From: Cyclobacteriaceae bacterium
GTDB lineage: Bacteria; Bacteroidota; Bacteroidia; Cytophagales; Cyclobacteriaceae
NCBI GenBank assembly: GCA_019638255.1
Contig: JAHBUD010000001.1
Location: 1,922,001-1,986,000 of the forward strand
Direction of reading: 5' to 3'
Length of the DNA stretch: 64,000 bases
A program made the translations under genes and the position numbers. Under the pieces are notes generated by a model. The model worked only from the letters and a program-made list of their open reading frames with translations. It was not told the origin of the DNA and searched no databases. Positions 16,449 to 25,984 of the stretch are shown here, one piece after another (the first letter of the stretch is position 1; every line of letters begins with the position of its first letter).

Positions 16449-18833
16449 ATGTTAAAAAATTATTTACTGATTACCTTCCGCAGTATGATGAAGAGCAAAG
16501 TTTACATCTTCATCAATATACTGGGAATGGCCATTGCTATAGCCTGCTGTATTACCGCCTGGTACAACTACGATTTCAATGCCAGCTTTGATGATCATCA
16601 TAAAAATGCCCCTGAAATCTATCGGGTAAACATGGTACGTGATTTCCAGGGAAAGACCACGGAGTATGGTATTGTGCCGGTGCCCCTTGGAGAAATTGTA
16701 CGGGAGAATAGTAAAGATATAACCGCCAGCACACGGTATTCCAATACCTATGCTGATTTGCGGATAGAAGATGAAATTTTTGGGTCAAGCATATCTTACG
16801 TTGATCCTGAATTTTTCTCCCTCTTTACTTTTGAGTTCATTAAAGGTTCTCCATCGGCAATACAAGGAAAAACCAATCTCCTCATCAGCGATGAACTCGC
16901 CATGCGTTTATTCAACTCAACTGATGTAGTAGGTAAACCCATCACCCATATTCTACAGGAAGGTAAAGTTCGTGAATTCGAAGTTGGGGCTGTATATAAG
17001 TTGCCACCAACTAACTCAAGTTTTAATGATGGGGCATTTGCTTTGTATGAAAACTACTGGGAAGCAGCCCCCGAATTGGAACAAGGTAAGAGTTGGCGAT
17101 ACCGCAATACGCTGTTTTTACAATTAGATAATCCTGCACGAATAGCTCCTATTGAAGCTCAATTATTACCCTTTATTGAGAACAACAATAAAATCCGCGA
17201 AGATTTTATTATTAAAAGTTATAAGTTGGATTCTTTTGTTGGCATGGCGGTTAGAGATACCTATGCTGAACGACCTGGTACCTGGACACGCGAGGCATCG
17301 CCTATAGCTGCTGTTGTTGGATGTGCTGTTATGGCCATTTTTGTATTACTCATTGCATGTTTTAACCTAACCAATACATCCATCGCTATTTCTTCACGCA
17401 GACTTAAGGAGATTGGTATTCGTAAAGTGATGGGCAGTATGCGCGGACAATTAATGTTCCAGTTTATTGGTGAAACCATGATGGTGTGCTTCATTTCACT
17501 GCTGATCGGGATGGCTATTGCTGAATGGTTATTGATTCCTGCGTTTAATTCTCTGTGGCCATACATGAAACTTACCACCGATTATTTCGGTAAACCCGAT
17601 TTTCTGTTTGTCATGATCGGCATACTTTTCTTTACCGGTTTATTGGCCGGGAGTTACCCTGCGTTTTACATCAGTAAGTTTCAGCCTACATCCATTCTGA
17701 AAGGAAAATTGAAGTTTGGCGGAACCAATTATTTCACACGCGTTTTATTATCGCTACAGTTTGCTATATCACTCATTGGCATTGTTTGTAGCATTGCCTT
17801 TACGGAAAATGCACAGTACCAGCGTGAGTTCGATTTGGGGTTTAACCAAAAGGAAGTACTGTTTACCTGGGTGAACAGCGAGGCAGAATACAATACCCTG
17901 CGCGATGTTATGACACAAAATCCTGATGTTATTTCCATTGCCGGATCGGAGCATCATTTTTTTTCCAGCTATTACAATGATCCAATCAAGCATGAAGGAA
18001 CAGAGATTGAAGTGGATATCATTAATGTGGGCGATGGCTATCTGAAAACGGCTGGCCTTACCCTTGTTGAAGGAAGAGATTTTATGATCGATTCCGAGAC
18101 AGACCGCAAAGAATCAGTAATTATTACACAACGCCTTGCTTCAAAGTTTGGATGGGATAAACCCATCGGTAAAGAAATTGTTTGGATGGATACAGCAAAG
18201 TTCTACGTTATAGGTGTTGTAAAGGATGTTTACACAAATGGTTTGTGGCGTGAAATGGAGCCCTTGATGATTCGCGCCAGCGGCCCGGAAAAATATAAGC
18301 ACTTGTTAGTAAGTGCACCGGCCGAAAAAATTGTATCGGTAAATGAATACATGGAAGCTAAGTGGAAAGAGGTTTTTCCATACCGAAAATTCGGAAGCCG
18401 ATACATGTCTGATTCAAACGTAGAAGCCATTACTGTAAATACTAGTATTGTTAAGATGTTTGTCTTCCTGGGGGTAGTAGCAGTTCTTCTTTCGATAACC
18501 GGATTATTCACATTGGTGTCGTTGAATATTATCAAGAAAATGAAAGAGATTGGTGTGCGTAAAGTTTTGGGAGCATCCATCACCAATATATCACGGGTTA
18601 TTAATACTGAGTTTGCCATCATATTGTTGGTTGCCTGCGTGCTGGGAGCAGCCGGTGGTTTCTGGATGTCTGACATGCTCATGAGTAGCATCTGGAAGTT
18701 TTACCAGAAGGCTACACTTACAGCCATGCTGGTTTCCTCGTTGATTGTTTTATCAGCTTCGGCCCTAACGGTTGCATTGAAAACTTATAACACTGCACGC
18801 ATGAATCCGGTGAATGTGTTGCGCGATGAGTGA
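16449..18833 (+). CDS. ABC transporter permease, MacB/FtsX type (1 of 3)
   Basis: A 794-residue inner-membrane protein with the duplicated Bacteroidota layout: N-terminal helix, MacB-type periplasmic domain (~50-280), FtsX-like helices (~287-440) containing RRLKEIGIRKVMGSMRGQL, a second periplasmic domain (~450-665), and a C-terminal FtsX block with KKMKEIGVRKVLGASI. The repeated EIG(I/V)RK(V/M) coupling helix contacts the ATPase. It is preceded by its own sigma54-like promoter and by a terminator that separates it from the ATPase gene. Substrate unknown; lipoprotein handling, antimicrobial efflux or envelope stress signalling are possible. Confidence 0.92.
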   Translation: MLKNYLLITFRSMMKSKVYIFINILGMAIAIACCITAWYNYDFNASFDDHHKNAPEIYRVNMVRDFQGKTTEYGIVPVPLGEIVRENSKDITASTRYSNTYADLRIEDEIFGSSISYVDPEFFSLFTFEFIKGSPSAIQGKTNLLISDELAMRLFNSTDVVGKPITHILQEGKVREFEVGAVYKLPPTNSSFNDGAFALYENYWEAAPELEQGKSWRYRNTLFLQLDNPARIAPIEAQLLPFIENNNKIREDFIIKSYKLDSFVGMAVRDTYAERPGTWTREASPIAAVVGCAVMAIFVLLIACFNLTNTSIAISSRRLKEIGIRKVMGSMRGQLMFQFIGETMMVCFISLLIGMAIAEWLLIPAFNSLWPYMKLTTDYFGKPDFLFVMIGILFFTGLLAGSYPAFYISKFQPTSILKGKLKFGGTNYFTRVLLSLQFAISLIGIVCSIAFTENAQYQREFDLGFNQKEVLFTWVNSEAEYNTLRDVMTQNPDVISIAGSEHHFFSSYYNDPIKHEGTEIEVDIINVGDGYLKTAGLTLVEGRDFMIDSETDRKESVIITQRLASKFGWDKPIGKEIVWMDTAKFYVIGVVKDVYTNGLWREMEPLMIRASGPEKYKHLLVSAPAEKIVSVNEYMEAKWKEVFPYRKFGSRYMSDSNVEAITVNTSIVKMFVFLGVVAVLLSITGLFTLVSLNIIKKMKEIGVRKVLGASITNISRVINTEFAIILLVACVLGAAGGFWMSDMLMSSIWKFYQKATLTAMLVSSLIVLSASALTVALKTYNTARMNPVNVLRDE

Positions 18834-18955
18834 TGCAAGTGCCAATAAATTTAAGTTTCAGGCATTGAATCTGTAACCTATAGTCAGCGTGTACGTCTAA
18901 GCCATACCTTCCTTAACCTCTTTGTGAATTTGTAAATCTACTAACCTGGTTTGGT

Positions 18956-21382
18956 ATGCTTAAAAACTACTTCACTGTTGCTGTCCGGAATATTCTGAAA
19001 CACAGGGTATTCTCATTCATTAACATTTTTGGTCTGGCCGTAGCCATGTCGATATGCATGGCTATTATGATGCTGGTGGCTGATCAGATGATGTACGATC
19101 GGTTTAATCCCGATCGAGACCGGATTTACAGGCTAACCACGAGGAGGGTAGATGCCAATAGTCGCCTGGAGGTTGGAAATCCTTATGCTACAGCAAACTT
19201 GCCAGTACGCGATGAATTGCTGAACAAATACACCGGTGTTGAAAAGGCCGTGAGAATTTTGCGCGGCTTTGGAAATGCCTGGATGGAGCTTGAGCCCGGC
19301 TTTGATGTAAACATTCCTGTAAGCGGTTATTTCGCTGATGCTGAATTGCTGGACATATTTCATTATGAGTTGGAGTACGGGGATTCCAAAACTGCTTTGT
19401 TGAAACCCTACTCCGTTGTGATTACAAAAAAGGCAGCGCAGAAGTTGTTCAAGCAGGATAATCCATTAGGCGAAACCTTCAAAGTAGGTGACCTGGGTAT
19501 CTATACCGTTACAGGGGTAATTAAAGACACCGGCAAAAAATCACACATAGCCGTTGATGCTTTTGCCAGCATAAGTACTGTGAATAGCCTGCATACTGAA
19601 GGGAAGTTTGGTAGGGATCTCGATAACTGGTACAACTTTACGATGGGGTGGGTGTATGTGAAGCTGGAAAAAGGAAAAACTCCTGCGGACATCCAGGTAG
19701 CGCTGGATAAGATTCATGAAGAGCATTTCACTGAACTGCCACCGGATACCTCGCCCGTAAAATTCAGCATGCAGTCTTTAATGAGCATTACGCCTGGCGA
19801 GATGCTTAACAATCCTATTGGTCCGTTTATGCCGTGGGCTATCATTTATTTCATGTCGGCAATTGCCGGTATTGTGTTAATCACATCATGTTTCAATTTC
19901 ACTAATCTTTCAATTGCGCGTTCATTAGGCCGTGCTCGCGAGATTGGTGTACGTAAAGTAACCGGTGCAGCACGTTGGCAAATTTTTGTGCAGTTTCTAA
20001 GTGAATCTGTAGTGGTGGCGCTGTTTGCAATAGCGTTGGGCATTGGTCTGTTAATGGTAATTAAACCTTATATGTTGGAACTGGCCTTTGCGCGTGTGCT
20101 GCATTGGGATTTGGAAGGAAATTATTTTGTGTATGCGTTGTTTCTATTCTTTGCCGTTTCGGTTGGTGTAATCGCTGGTCTTTTCCCGGCTGGGGTTCTT
20201 TCAGGATTTCAACCCGTTAAGGTGCTTAAGAATCTGGGCAACTCCAGACTCATGTCTAAGATGGGATTGCGCAAAACGTTGTTGGTAGCACAATTTACCT
20301 TTTCACTCATTTTCATCATTACTGTTACGGTTGTTTATAATCAGCTTCAACTCTTCATGAATTTCGACAAAGGATTTGATACTTCCAGTAAGATTATTGT
20401 GCGGACAGGCGAAGCCGATAAGCAGGTAGTAAAAAATGAATTAAAGAAGTTTGCAGGTATCAACAGTGTTTCTGCAGCCTCGCATATTCCATCGGCCGGT
20501 ATTGTCTATGGTCATGGTTTCAAAAAATCGCTTGCTGATGAGGATTGGACAAGCATGAACTATTTTTCAGTAGATGAAGACTATCTGATGAACATGAATA
20601 TTGAACTGGTGGCCGGCCGATTCTTCAATGAGGATACCGGTACTTCTAATCAGCATTTCATCGTCATCAATGAAGAGGCTGTCCATACATTTCAGTTTTC
20701 CTCAAATGCCGATGCGCTCGGACAAATACTGATTAATCAAACCGACTCAACAGAGAAGAAAATTATTGGTATAGTAAAGGATTACAATCACCAAATGTTT
20801 GCCGAGAAGCTTGGCCCCATGGCATTGATGTACAATCCTAAGGAGTTCAGCATGCTTCAGGTAAGTTATACGGGCGACTATGAGCAAGCCAAAGACAAAA
20901 TTCAACAAGCCTGGGCAAGTTTATTCCCGGATCTTCAGTCGGATATACGGGCATTTGATGAAGAAATGAATGAGTTATACAACATTGTATTTGGAACACT
21001 GGTGAAAATACTTGGCTTTGTGGCTTTCCTTGCCATCCTGATTTCCTGCCTGGGGTTATTGGGAATGGCAACCTACACAGTTGAAACACGGAAGAAGGAA
21101 ATTGCGGTGCGAAAGGTGCTGGGAAGTAGCCACGGCACCTTGGTAATGGCTCTTTCCAAAGGTTATTTCACCATACTACTGATTGCTATTGTGTTGGCCG
21201 TTCCGTCCGCGTACTTCCTCAACATGTTTTGGCTTCAAAATTTCGCTTTTCATGTTACGGTAGATTTTCTAACGATTTCGTTGGGTGTTGCAATACTTCT
21301 TGTTTTCGGGGCAATAACTATAGGCTCACAAACCATTCAAGCGGTTTTTGTTAACCCGGTTGAAAATTTAAAATCGGAATAA
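18956..21382 (+). CDS. ABC transporter permease, MacB/FtsX type (2 of 3)
   Basis: An 808-residue paralogue of the preceding permease with the same two-domain layout. The first coupling motif is AREIGVRKVTGAARWQI near residue 325 and the second is KKEIAVRKVLGSSHGTL near 715. The two periplasmic MacB-like domains are the most divergent parts, so the three paralogues may bind different partners or form hetero-assemblies. It begins 122 bases after permease 1 with no clear promoter or terminator in the gap, so co-transcription is likely. Confidence 0.92.
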   Translation: MLKNYFTVAVRNILKHRVFSFINIFGLAVAMSICMAIMMLVADQMMYDRFNPDRDRIYRLTTRRVDANSRLEVGNPYATANLPVRDELLNKYTGVEKAVRILRGFGNAWMELEPGFDVNIPVSGYFADAELLDIFHYELEYGDSKTALLKPYSVVITKKAAQKLFKQDNPLGETFKVGDLGIYTVTGVIKDTGKKSHIAVDAFASISTVNSLHTEGKFGRDLDNWYNFTMGWVYVKLEKGKTPADIQVALDKIHEEHFTELPPDTSPVKFSMQSLMSITPGEMLNNPIGPFMPWAIIYFMSAIAGIVLITSCFNFTNLSIARSLGRAREIGVRKVTGAARWQIFVQFLSESVVVALFAIALGIGLLMVIKPYMLELAFARVLHWDLEGNYFVYALFLFFAVSVGVIAGLFPAGVLSGFQPVKVLKNLGNSRLMSKMGLRKTLLVAQFTFSLIFIITVTVVYNQLQLFMNFDKGFDTSSKIIVRTGEADKQVVKNELKKFAGINSVSAASHIPSAGIVYGHGFKKSLADEDWTSMNYFSVDEDYLMNMNIELVAGRFFNEDTGTSNQHFIVINEEAVHTFQFSSNADALGQILINQTDSTEKKIIGIVKDYNHQMFAEKLGPMALMYNPKEFSMLQVSYTGDYEQAKDKIQQAWASLFPDLQSDIRAFDEEMNELYNIVFGTLVKILGFVAFLAILISCLGLLGMATYTVETRKKEIAVRKVLGSSHGTLVMALSKGYFTILLIAIVLAVPSAYFLNMFWLQNFAFHVTVDFLTISLGVAILLVFGAITIGSQTIQAVFVNPVENLKSE

Positions 21383-21436
21383 GCAACCCTTTTAACGTTT
21401 AGCTCATCCTAGTTCATATAAATCAATAAACCCACC

Positions 21437-23845
21437 ATGCTTCGTAATTACATCCTTGTTGCCATCCGGAATATCAAAAAACAGAAACTTTTTTCAGCCA
21501 TTAATATTGCCGGTTTAACGGTTGGTATCGCCTCATGCCTTTTCATTTTTATTTATGTAAAAGATGAATTGAGTTTTGATCGTTTTCATAAAGATGCCGA
21601 TCGGATTTACCGTGTTGGACTAATGGGAAAAATGGCCGGCCAGGAGTTTAATGTAAGTAACTCTTGCTACCCGGTTGGCCTTACCATGAAGGAGGAAATC
21701 CCCGGTATCACGGATTATACAAGAATTTGGCCTGCCTCGAACACCGTGGTTTTTGCGTTTGAGGATAAATCATTTAGTGAGAAGAAAGTTTTCTATGTCG
21801 ACTCGAATTTCTTTTCATTTTTCAGTTTTGAATTATTGGAAGGTGATGCCAGTACTATGCTTATTGAGCCGAATTCAGTTGTGATTACAGAGGACCTGGC
21901 AAAAAAATACTTTGGCGCAGAAACACCGTTAAACAAGTTACTCACAATCGGCTCTGATAAGAAGTCATTTAAAGTAACTGGTGTGACTAAAAGTGCCCCC
22001 CTTAACTCACATTTTCAATTTAATGCCTTGCTATCCTTCAGCACAGTAGATAATCAGATCTATAAGGGGTGGACCGGTAACTCCATGTACACCTATGTTA
22101 AACTTGATAGAAACACCAATCAAGGATTTGTTGACGAGCAATTGGAGGAAATTGTAAAAAAGCATGTCGGGCCAGAGATTGAACAACTCGGTTTTACCTA
22201 CGAGCAATTTAAAGAGCAAGGGGGTAAGTATAGTTACATGGTTTATCCAATGGTAGATACACATCTTCACAGCAAATTGGAAGGTGATCCTGAGCCGGCC
22301 GGTGATATAAAGTATGTGTACATTTTTATTGCTGTTGGTTTTTTCATTTTGATTATTGCGTGTATCAACTTTATGAACCTTTCAACAGCCCGATCAGCCG
22401 GAAGGGCTAAGGAGGTTGGCTTACGGAAAACATTAGGTTCTGTTCGAAACCAGTTAGTAGGACAGTTTCTAGCCGAGTCTTTTATATACAGTTTTATTGC
22501 TATGGTGTTTGCCTGTGTATTGGCCTGGTTGTTATTGCCTTCTTTTAATTTGCTATCAGGAAAGTCATTAACCTTCAATCTGTTGGTGAGTACCGAATTT
22601 TTCTCGCTGGCAGTCGTATTGGTTGCATTGGTTGGTTTGTTGGCCGGCAGTTACCCGGCACTGTATCTGACTTCTTTTAGTCCTGTAGAAGTGCTAAAAG
22701 GAAAGCTACGTTCAGGTATGAAGACCAAAGGTGTACGAAGTTTACTGGTAGTGGTGCAATTCAGTGTTTCCATTTTTCTTATCGCGGCAACCCTGGTGGT
22801 ATTTCAACAACTAAATTTTATGCAGGAGCGAAACCTCGGCATCGATAAAAACCGTGTCATTACCATCCAAAACATGCGGAACATCGGTGAAGGTCGTAAG
22901 GCTTTTAAAGATAGGCTGGATCAGCTTTCAGGGATAACAGCTTCATCCTATACGAATAACCTGTTTCCTGGAATCAACAACATTAACGTTTTCCGGATTG
23001 CTGGTTCAGAGCAGGATCGCTTACTGGCATCCTATTATGCCGACTGGGATCATCAGGAGGTAATGAAATTCAAGGTAAAGGAAGGACGATACTTTTTGCA
23101 ACAACTGGCCTCTGATTCATCCGCTTGTATGATTAACGAATCGGCTGTTCGTGAATTAGGTTGGACCTTGGAGACAGCAGTGGGTTCTGAAATATTGGAT
23201 TTTAGTGGAAATGAACCCAAGAAGATAACCGTAGTTGGCGTAATTGAAGATTTTAATTATGAATCATTGAAGAATCAGGTACGACCATTGACCATACAAT
23301 TGACCGATATTTCACGCCAGCTCATGGTTCGTTATGATGGTAACCCAATGGATGCAACAGCAAGCATTGAAAAATTGTGGAAGGAATTTGCCCCCGGTGT
23401 TCCATTTGAATACAGTTTTCTCGACCAGGATTTTGATGCACTCTTCCGGGCCGAAATGCGCATGCGCGACTTGTTTACCGTATTTTCTTCGTTGGCTATT
23501 TTTATTGCATGCCTGGGCTTATTTGCACTCGCTGCCTTCTTAACGGAGCAACGAACCAAGGAAATCGGCATTCGTAAAGCCATGGGTGCTTCTACTGCAG
23601 GTTTAGTGCTAACACTATCCAGGGAGTTTATGGTGCTTGTAGCCGTTTCTTTTGCACTTGCTGTGGTTCCGGCCTGGTACTTTATGGGGCAATGGCTTGC
23701 TGGTTTTGCTTACCGCATTGACCTCACTGTTTTGGTATTCATTTTAGCAGGTTTAATAGCCTTTGTTGTAGCCTCGCTAACCATTGGTTTTCAGGCCCTG
23801 AAAGCTGCCCATACAAATGCGGCCACTTCTTTGCGCTACGAATAA
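21437..23845 (+). CDS. ABC transporter permease, MacB/FtsX type (3 of 3)
   Basis: An 802-residue third paralogue, starting with the same MLRNYILVAIRNIKKQKLFS-type N-terminal amphipathic stretch. Coupling motifs are AKEVGLRKTLGSVRNQL near residue 325 and TKEIGIRKAMGASTAGL near 710. It begins 54 bases after permease 2 and closes the transporter block. There is no second ATPase, so all three permeases probably share the one at 15530 or one encoded elsewhere. Confidence 0.92.
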   Translation: MLRNYILVAIRNIKKQKLFSAINIAGLTVGIASCLFIFIYVKDELSFDRFHKDADRIYRVGLMGKMAGQEFNVSNSCYPVGLTMKEEIPGITDYTRIWPASNTVVFAFEDKSFSEKKVFYVDSNFFSFFSFELLEGDASTMLIEPNSVVITEDLAKKYFGAETPLNKLLTIGSDKKSFKVTGVTKSAPLNSHFQFNALLSFSTVDNQIYKGWTGNSMYTYVKLDRNTNQGFVDEQLEEIVKKHVGPEIEQLGFTYEQFKEQGGKYSYMVYPMVDTHLHSKLEGDPEPAGDIKYVYIFIAVGFFILIIACINFMNLSTARSAGRAKEVGLRKTLGSVRNQLVGQFLAESFIYSFIAMVFACVLAWLLLPSFNLLSGKSLTFNLLVSTEFFSLAVVLVALVGLLAGSYPALYLTSFSPVEVLKGKLRSGMKTKGVRSLLVVVQFSVSIFLIAATLVVFQQLNFMQERNLGIDKNRVITIQNMRNIGEGRKAFKDRLDQLSGITASSYTNNLFPGINNINVFRIAGSEQDRLLASYYADWDHQEVMKFKVKEGRYFLQQLASDSSACMINESAVRELGWTLETAVGSEILDFSGNEPKKITVVGVIEDFNYESLKNQVRPLTIQLTDISRQLMVRYDGNPMDATASIEKLWKEFAPGVPFEYSFLDQDFDALFRAEMRMRDLFTVFSSLAIFIACLGLFALAAFLTEQRTKEIGIRKAMGASTAGLVLTLSREFMVLVAVSFALAVVPAWYFMGQWLAGFAYRIDLTVLVFILAGLIAFVVASLTIGFQALKAAHTNAATSLRYE

Positions 23846-23969
23846 GGCAACCTGGGGTTATTTGTAACTTACTAATAATGAAATAGTTACTGATTCCAAT
23901 ATTAAATTATTGTTAACACTGTTAACCTATTGGCAACAATCGCTACCTTGAAATTCAATCGATAATTTT

Positions 23970-24260
23970 ATGAACAAAACGAAAGCATTGAAGAAGGATT
24001 TGAAGAATAGGTTTGCGGGCACCATAAATGATGTGGTGACATTGGAAGACCCTAAACCATCCAAAAAGGTTAAGAAATTAATCGATAAATCCTCCCGAAA
24101 ACTAGCCTCCGCTGTAGTAAAGGATAATAAAGAGGCTAAAAGGAAAGCCTTAAAGGCAGAGAAGAAGGCTGCAAAAGCTGAAAAGAAAACATCAAAATCC
24201 TTGAATGGCTTAAAAGTCAAAAAGGAGAAGAAAGTAAAGGAAGTTGAGGCTGTTGCATAA
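23970..24260 (+). CDS. Small lysine-rich protein, unknown
   Basis: A 96-residue, strongly basic protein, about one third lysine, with an alanine/lysine repeat region (KALKAEKKAAKAEKKTSK) at about residues 66-83 that is probably helical or disordered. I do not recognise a family. It could bind nucleic acid, like the lysine-rich histone-H1-like proteins of some bacteria, but it lacks a clear domain. It has its own promoter-like region (GTTAAC repeats at 23912-23926) and a strong terminator after it, so it is a free-standing gene. Confidence 0.65.
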   Translation: MNKTKALKKDLKNRFAGTINDVVTLEDPKPSKKVKKLIDKSSRKLASAVVKDNKEAKRKALKAEKKAAKAEKKTSKSLNGLKVKKEKKVKEVEAVA

Positions 24261-24280
24261 GAATTAATACACCACCATAT

Positions 24281-24311
24281 AAAGTCCCACAGGTTAAGCC
24301 CGTGGGACTTT
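24281..24311. terminator. Bidirectional terminator between convergent genes
   Basis: AAAGTCCCAC (24281-24290) pairs with GTGGGACTTT (24302-24311), followed on the + strand by TTCTTTTTT. It overlaps the last codons of the lycopene cyclase gene on the - strand and ends the lysine-rich gene on the + strand. Confidence 0.8.
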
Positions 24312-24998
24312 TCTTTTTTGGAGGTATTCTAAAATGGAAACGTTCATCAGTATTAGAAGCATACCGTAGAAAGTATCTTCAACCGGTATAGTTCCCATGC
24401 GGATTCCCAGGTTTTCCTGATCATTGTACCACACCACCTGATCTTCAATAAAAGAGCCGGTGAGAATTCCATTTATCAGAAAAAATGGAATTAGTATGAA
24501 AAAGTAAGCCGTGTAAAATCTTCCGAGGTAGTCGGCCTTTACTCCATAAAGCAGTATGCCCAGGTAAATCGCCAGTGTAAAAAAAGTAACAGCGGTGTAC
24601 CAGTTGGTGAAATTTAAAAAGCCAATGGATACCAACAAGCCAATCAAAAAAAAAGTGATTGATTTTTGATGAGGTCCGAGGTAGTCCTTCTTCATCAGAT
24701 AGCCAAGCGCATGGTAGGTAAACACACAGGCATAGGGAATGCAAATGAAAAAAAGTACTTCTTCCAGGGGTAAGCTACTGATATAAATACCGGTGAGGTA
24801 ACGCGGGTTAAATCCCCAAACGCCCATTTGCGTAAACCACTCATCCCATACAATAAAAATTATTGCCGGTATGGCGATGGCGATCCACACATATTTCCAT
24901 TTCTTATAAAACGGAGCCGGTGAATAAAAACTGAATATGAGTGGAAGACTAATGGCGAATAAGTCGAGGAATAGATAAAGGTAGCGCTCGCTGAACAC
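24294..24998 (-). CDS. crtYcd: Lycopene cyclase, fused CrtYc-CrtYd type
   Basis: A 234-residue membrane protein made of two similar ~110-residue halves with about seven hydrophobic segments. Each half carries a conserved proline-glutamate motif: SLPLEEVLFF near residue 75 and TIPVEDTFYGM near residue 207, matching the PxE(E/D)xxF motif of the heterodimeric bacterial and fused archaeal/fungal lycopene beta-cyclases. It would close both ends of lycopene to give beta-carotene. It is the last gene of the carotenoid block, 3 bases after crtZ. Confidence 0.88.
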   Translation of the reverse strand: MFSERYLYLFLDLFAISLPLIFSFYSPAPFYKKWKYVWIAIAIPAIIFIVWDEWFTQMGVWGFNPRYLTGIYISSLPLEEVLFFICIPYACVFTYHALGYLMKKDYLGPHQKSITFFLIGLLVSIGFLNFTNWYTAVTFFTLAIYLGILLYGVKADYLGRFYTAYFFILIPFFLINGILTGSFIEDQVVWYNDQENLGIRMGTIPVEDTFYGMLLILMNVSILEYLQKRKVPRA

Positions 24999-25001
24999 GG
25001 T

Positions 25002-25493
25002 TTACTGGGTTGCCTGCCGATCTTTTTTTAATACGAATTGTTTAGGCTCGTATTTTTTTGGTGCGTACAAAAAGCCGAATGCCTCGCAGTCTTCTTTGGT
25101 ATGTTTGGCATGATGAACATAGTGTGCATTGATCATACGCTGCAAATACTTACTGCGCTTTGCCGGGCGCCACTTGATGCGTTGATGTACGATTACATCA
25201 TGAAAAACCAAATAAAAAATACCATAGCAAAGAATGCCTAACGCTACAGCAAAGAGGTAAGGATTCGAAGTAGTGGATGAATACCAGAATAAGAAAATGG
25301 AAGGTATGCTGAATACAACCGCAAACCAGTCGTTCTTTTCCAAAGAATGATCGTGAACAGTATGATGGGATTTATGCCATATCCACAGTACACCGTGCAT
25401 GATGTACTTGTGTGTAAACCAAGCCACTGCTTCCCAAAACAAAAAAGTGGCAATGACAATAAGGGAACAAATTATAATTAATGAAATACTCAT
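25002..25493 (-). CDS. crtZ: Beta-carotene hydroxylase CrtZ
   Basis: A 163-residue di-iron membrane hydroxylase. The histidine clusters of the family are all present: HKYIMHG near residues 28-34, HKSHHTVHDH near 40-49, HDVIVHQR near 118-125 and HYVHHAKH near 143-150. It adds 3-hydroxyl groups to beta-carotene, giving zeaxanthin. Its start overlaps the stop of the upstream SRPBCC gene by 4 bases, and the lycopene cyclase gene follows 3 bases after its stop. No ketolase (crtW) is visible, so zeaxanthin is the predicted end product of this block. Confidence 0.92.
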   Translation of the reverse strand: MSISLIIICSLIVIATFLFWEAVAWFTHKYIMHGVLWIWHKSHHTVHDHSLEKNDWFAVVFSIPSIFLFWYSSTTSNPYLFAVALGILCYGIFYLVFHDVIVHQRIKWRPAKRSKYLQRMINAHYVHHAKHTKEDCEAFGFLYAPKKYEPKQFVLKKDRQATQ

Positions 25494-25969
25494 GCCGGCT
25501 CTGCTATCCTATCGTTAAAATATTTCTCCAACACCTGATAACGGTGCTCAAAAATACGATTTACCTCACGCCCTACAAATAACCAATTAACCAGGCGGCC
25601 AAGGGACCCAAGTGGTATGGCGTAGTTAACCTCATCGATCATTTCGACTCCGCCATCAACTTCTTTAAAATGGTGTTGGTGGTGCCATAGTGCATAAGGA
25701 CCGAACCGCTGCTCATCTACAAAGTAATAGGGCTCATGTACGTGGGTAATTTCCGTCATCCAGTTCATGGGTATGCCGGGTAGGCCGTAAACAATGTAGC
25801 GTATAACCTGTCCGGGATACATTTTTGGACCACCAGACATATACAGGATTTTAAAACCCATATGCTCGGGTGTGATTTTGGATAGGTTAGCCGGACTGGA
25901 GAAGAAATCCCAGGCATCTTCAATGGAAATGGGCAGAAACTGCGTCCTTTTCAGGTTGTAAATTTTCAT
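25490..25969 (-). CDS. SRPBCC family protein, unknown ligand
   Basis: A 159-residue START/Bet v1-like (SRPBCC, polyketide-cyclase-like) protein. Residues ISIEDAWDFFSSPANLSKIT near the N-terminus are the typical first helix and beta turn. I use the ATG at 25969; an upstream TTG at 25984 is possible but unneeded. Such proteins hold hydrophobic ligands in a central cavity. It lies between an SDR/DUF2867 gene (15-base gap) and crtZ (4-base overlap). A role in binding pigment or an isoprenoid intermediate is an inference from context only. Confidence 0.8.
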   Translation of the reverse strand: MKIYNLKRTQFLPISIEDAWDFFSSPANLSKITPEHMGFKILYMSGGPKMYPGQVIRYIVYGLPGIPMNWMTEITHVHEPYYFVDEQRFGPYALWHHQHHFKEVDGGVEMIDEVNYAIPLGSLGRLVNWLFVGREVNRIFEHRYQVLEKYFNDRIAEPA

Positions 25970-25984
25970 ACACTCGAACAACAA

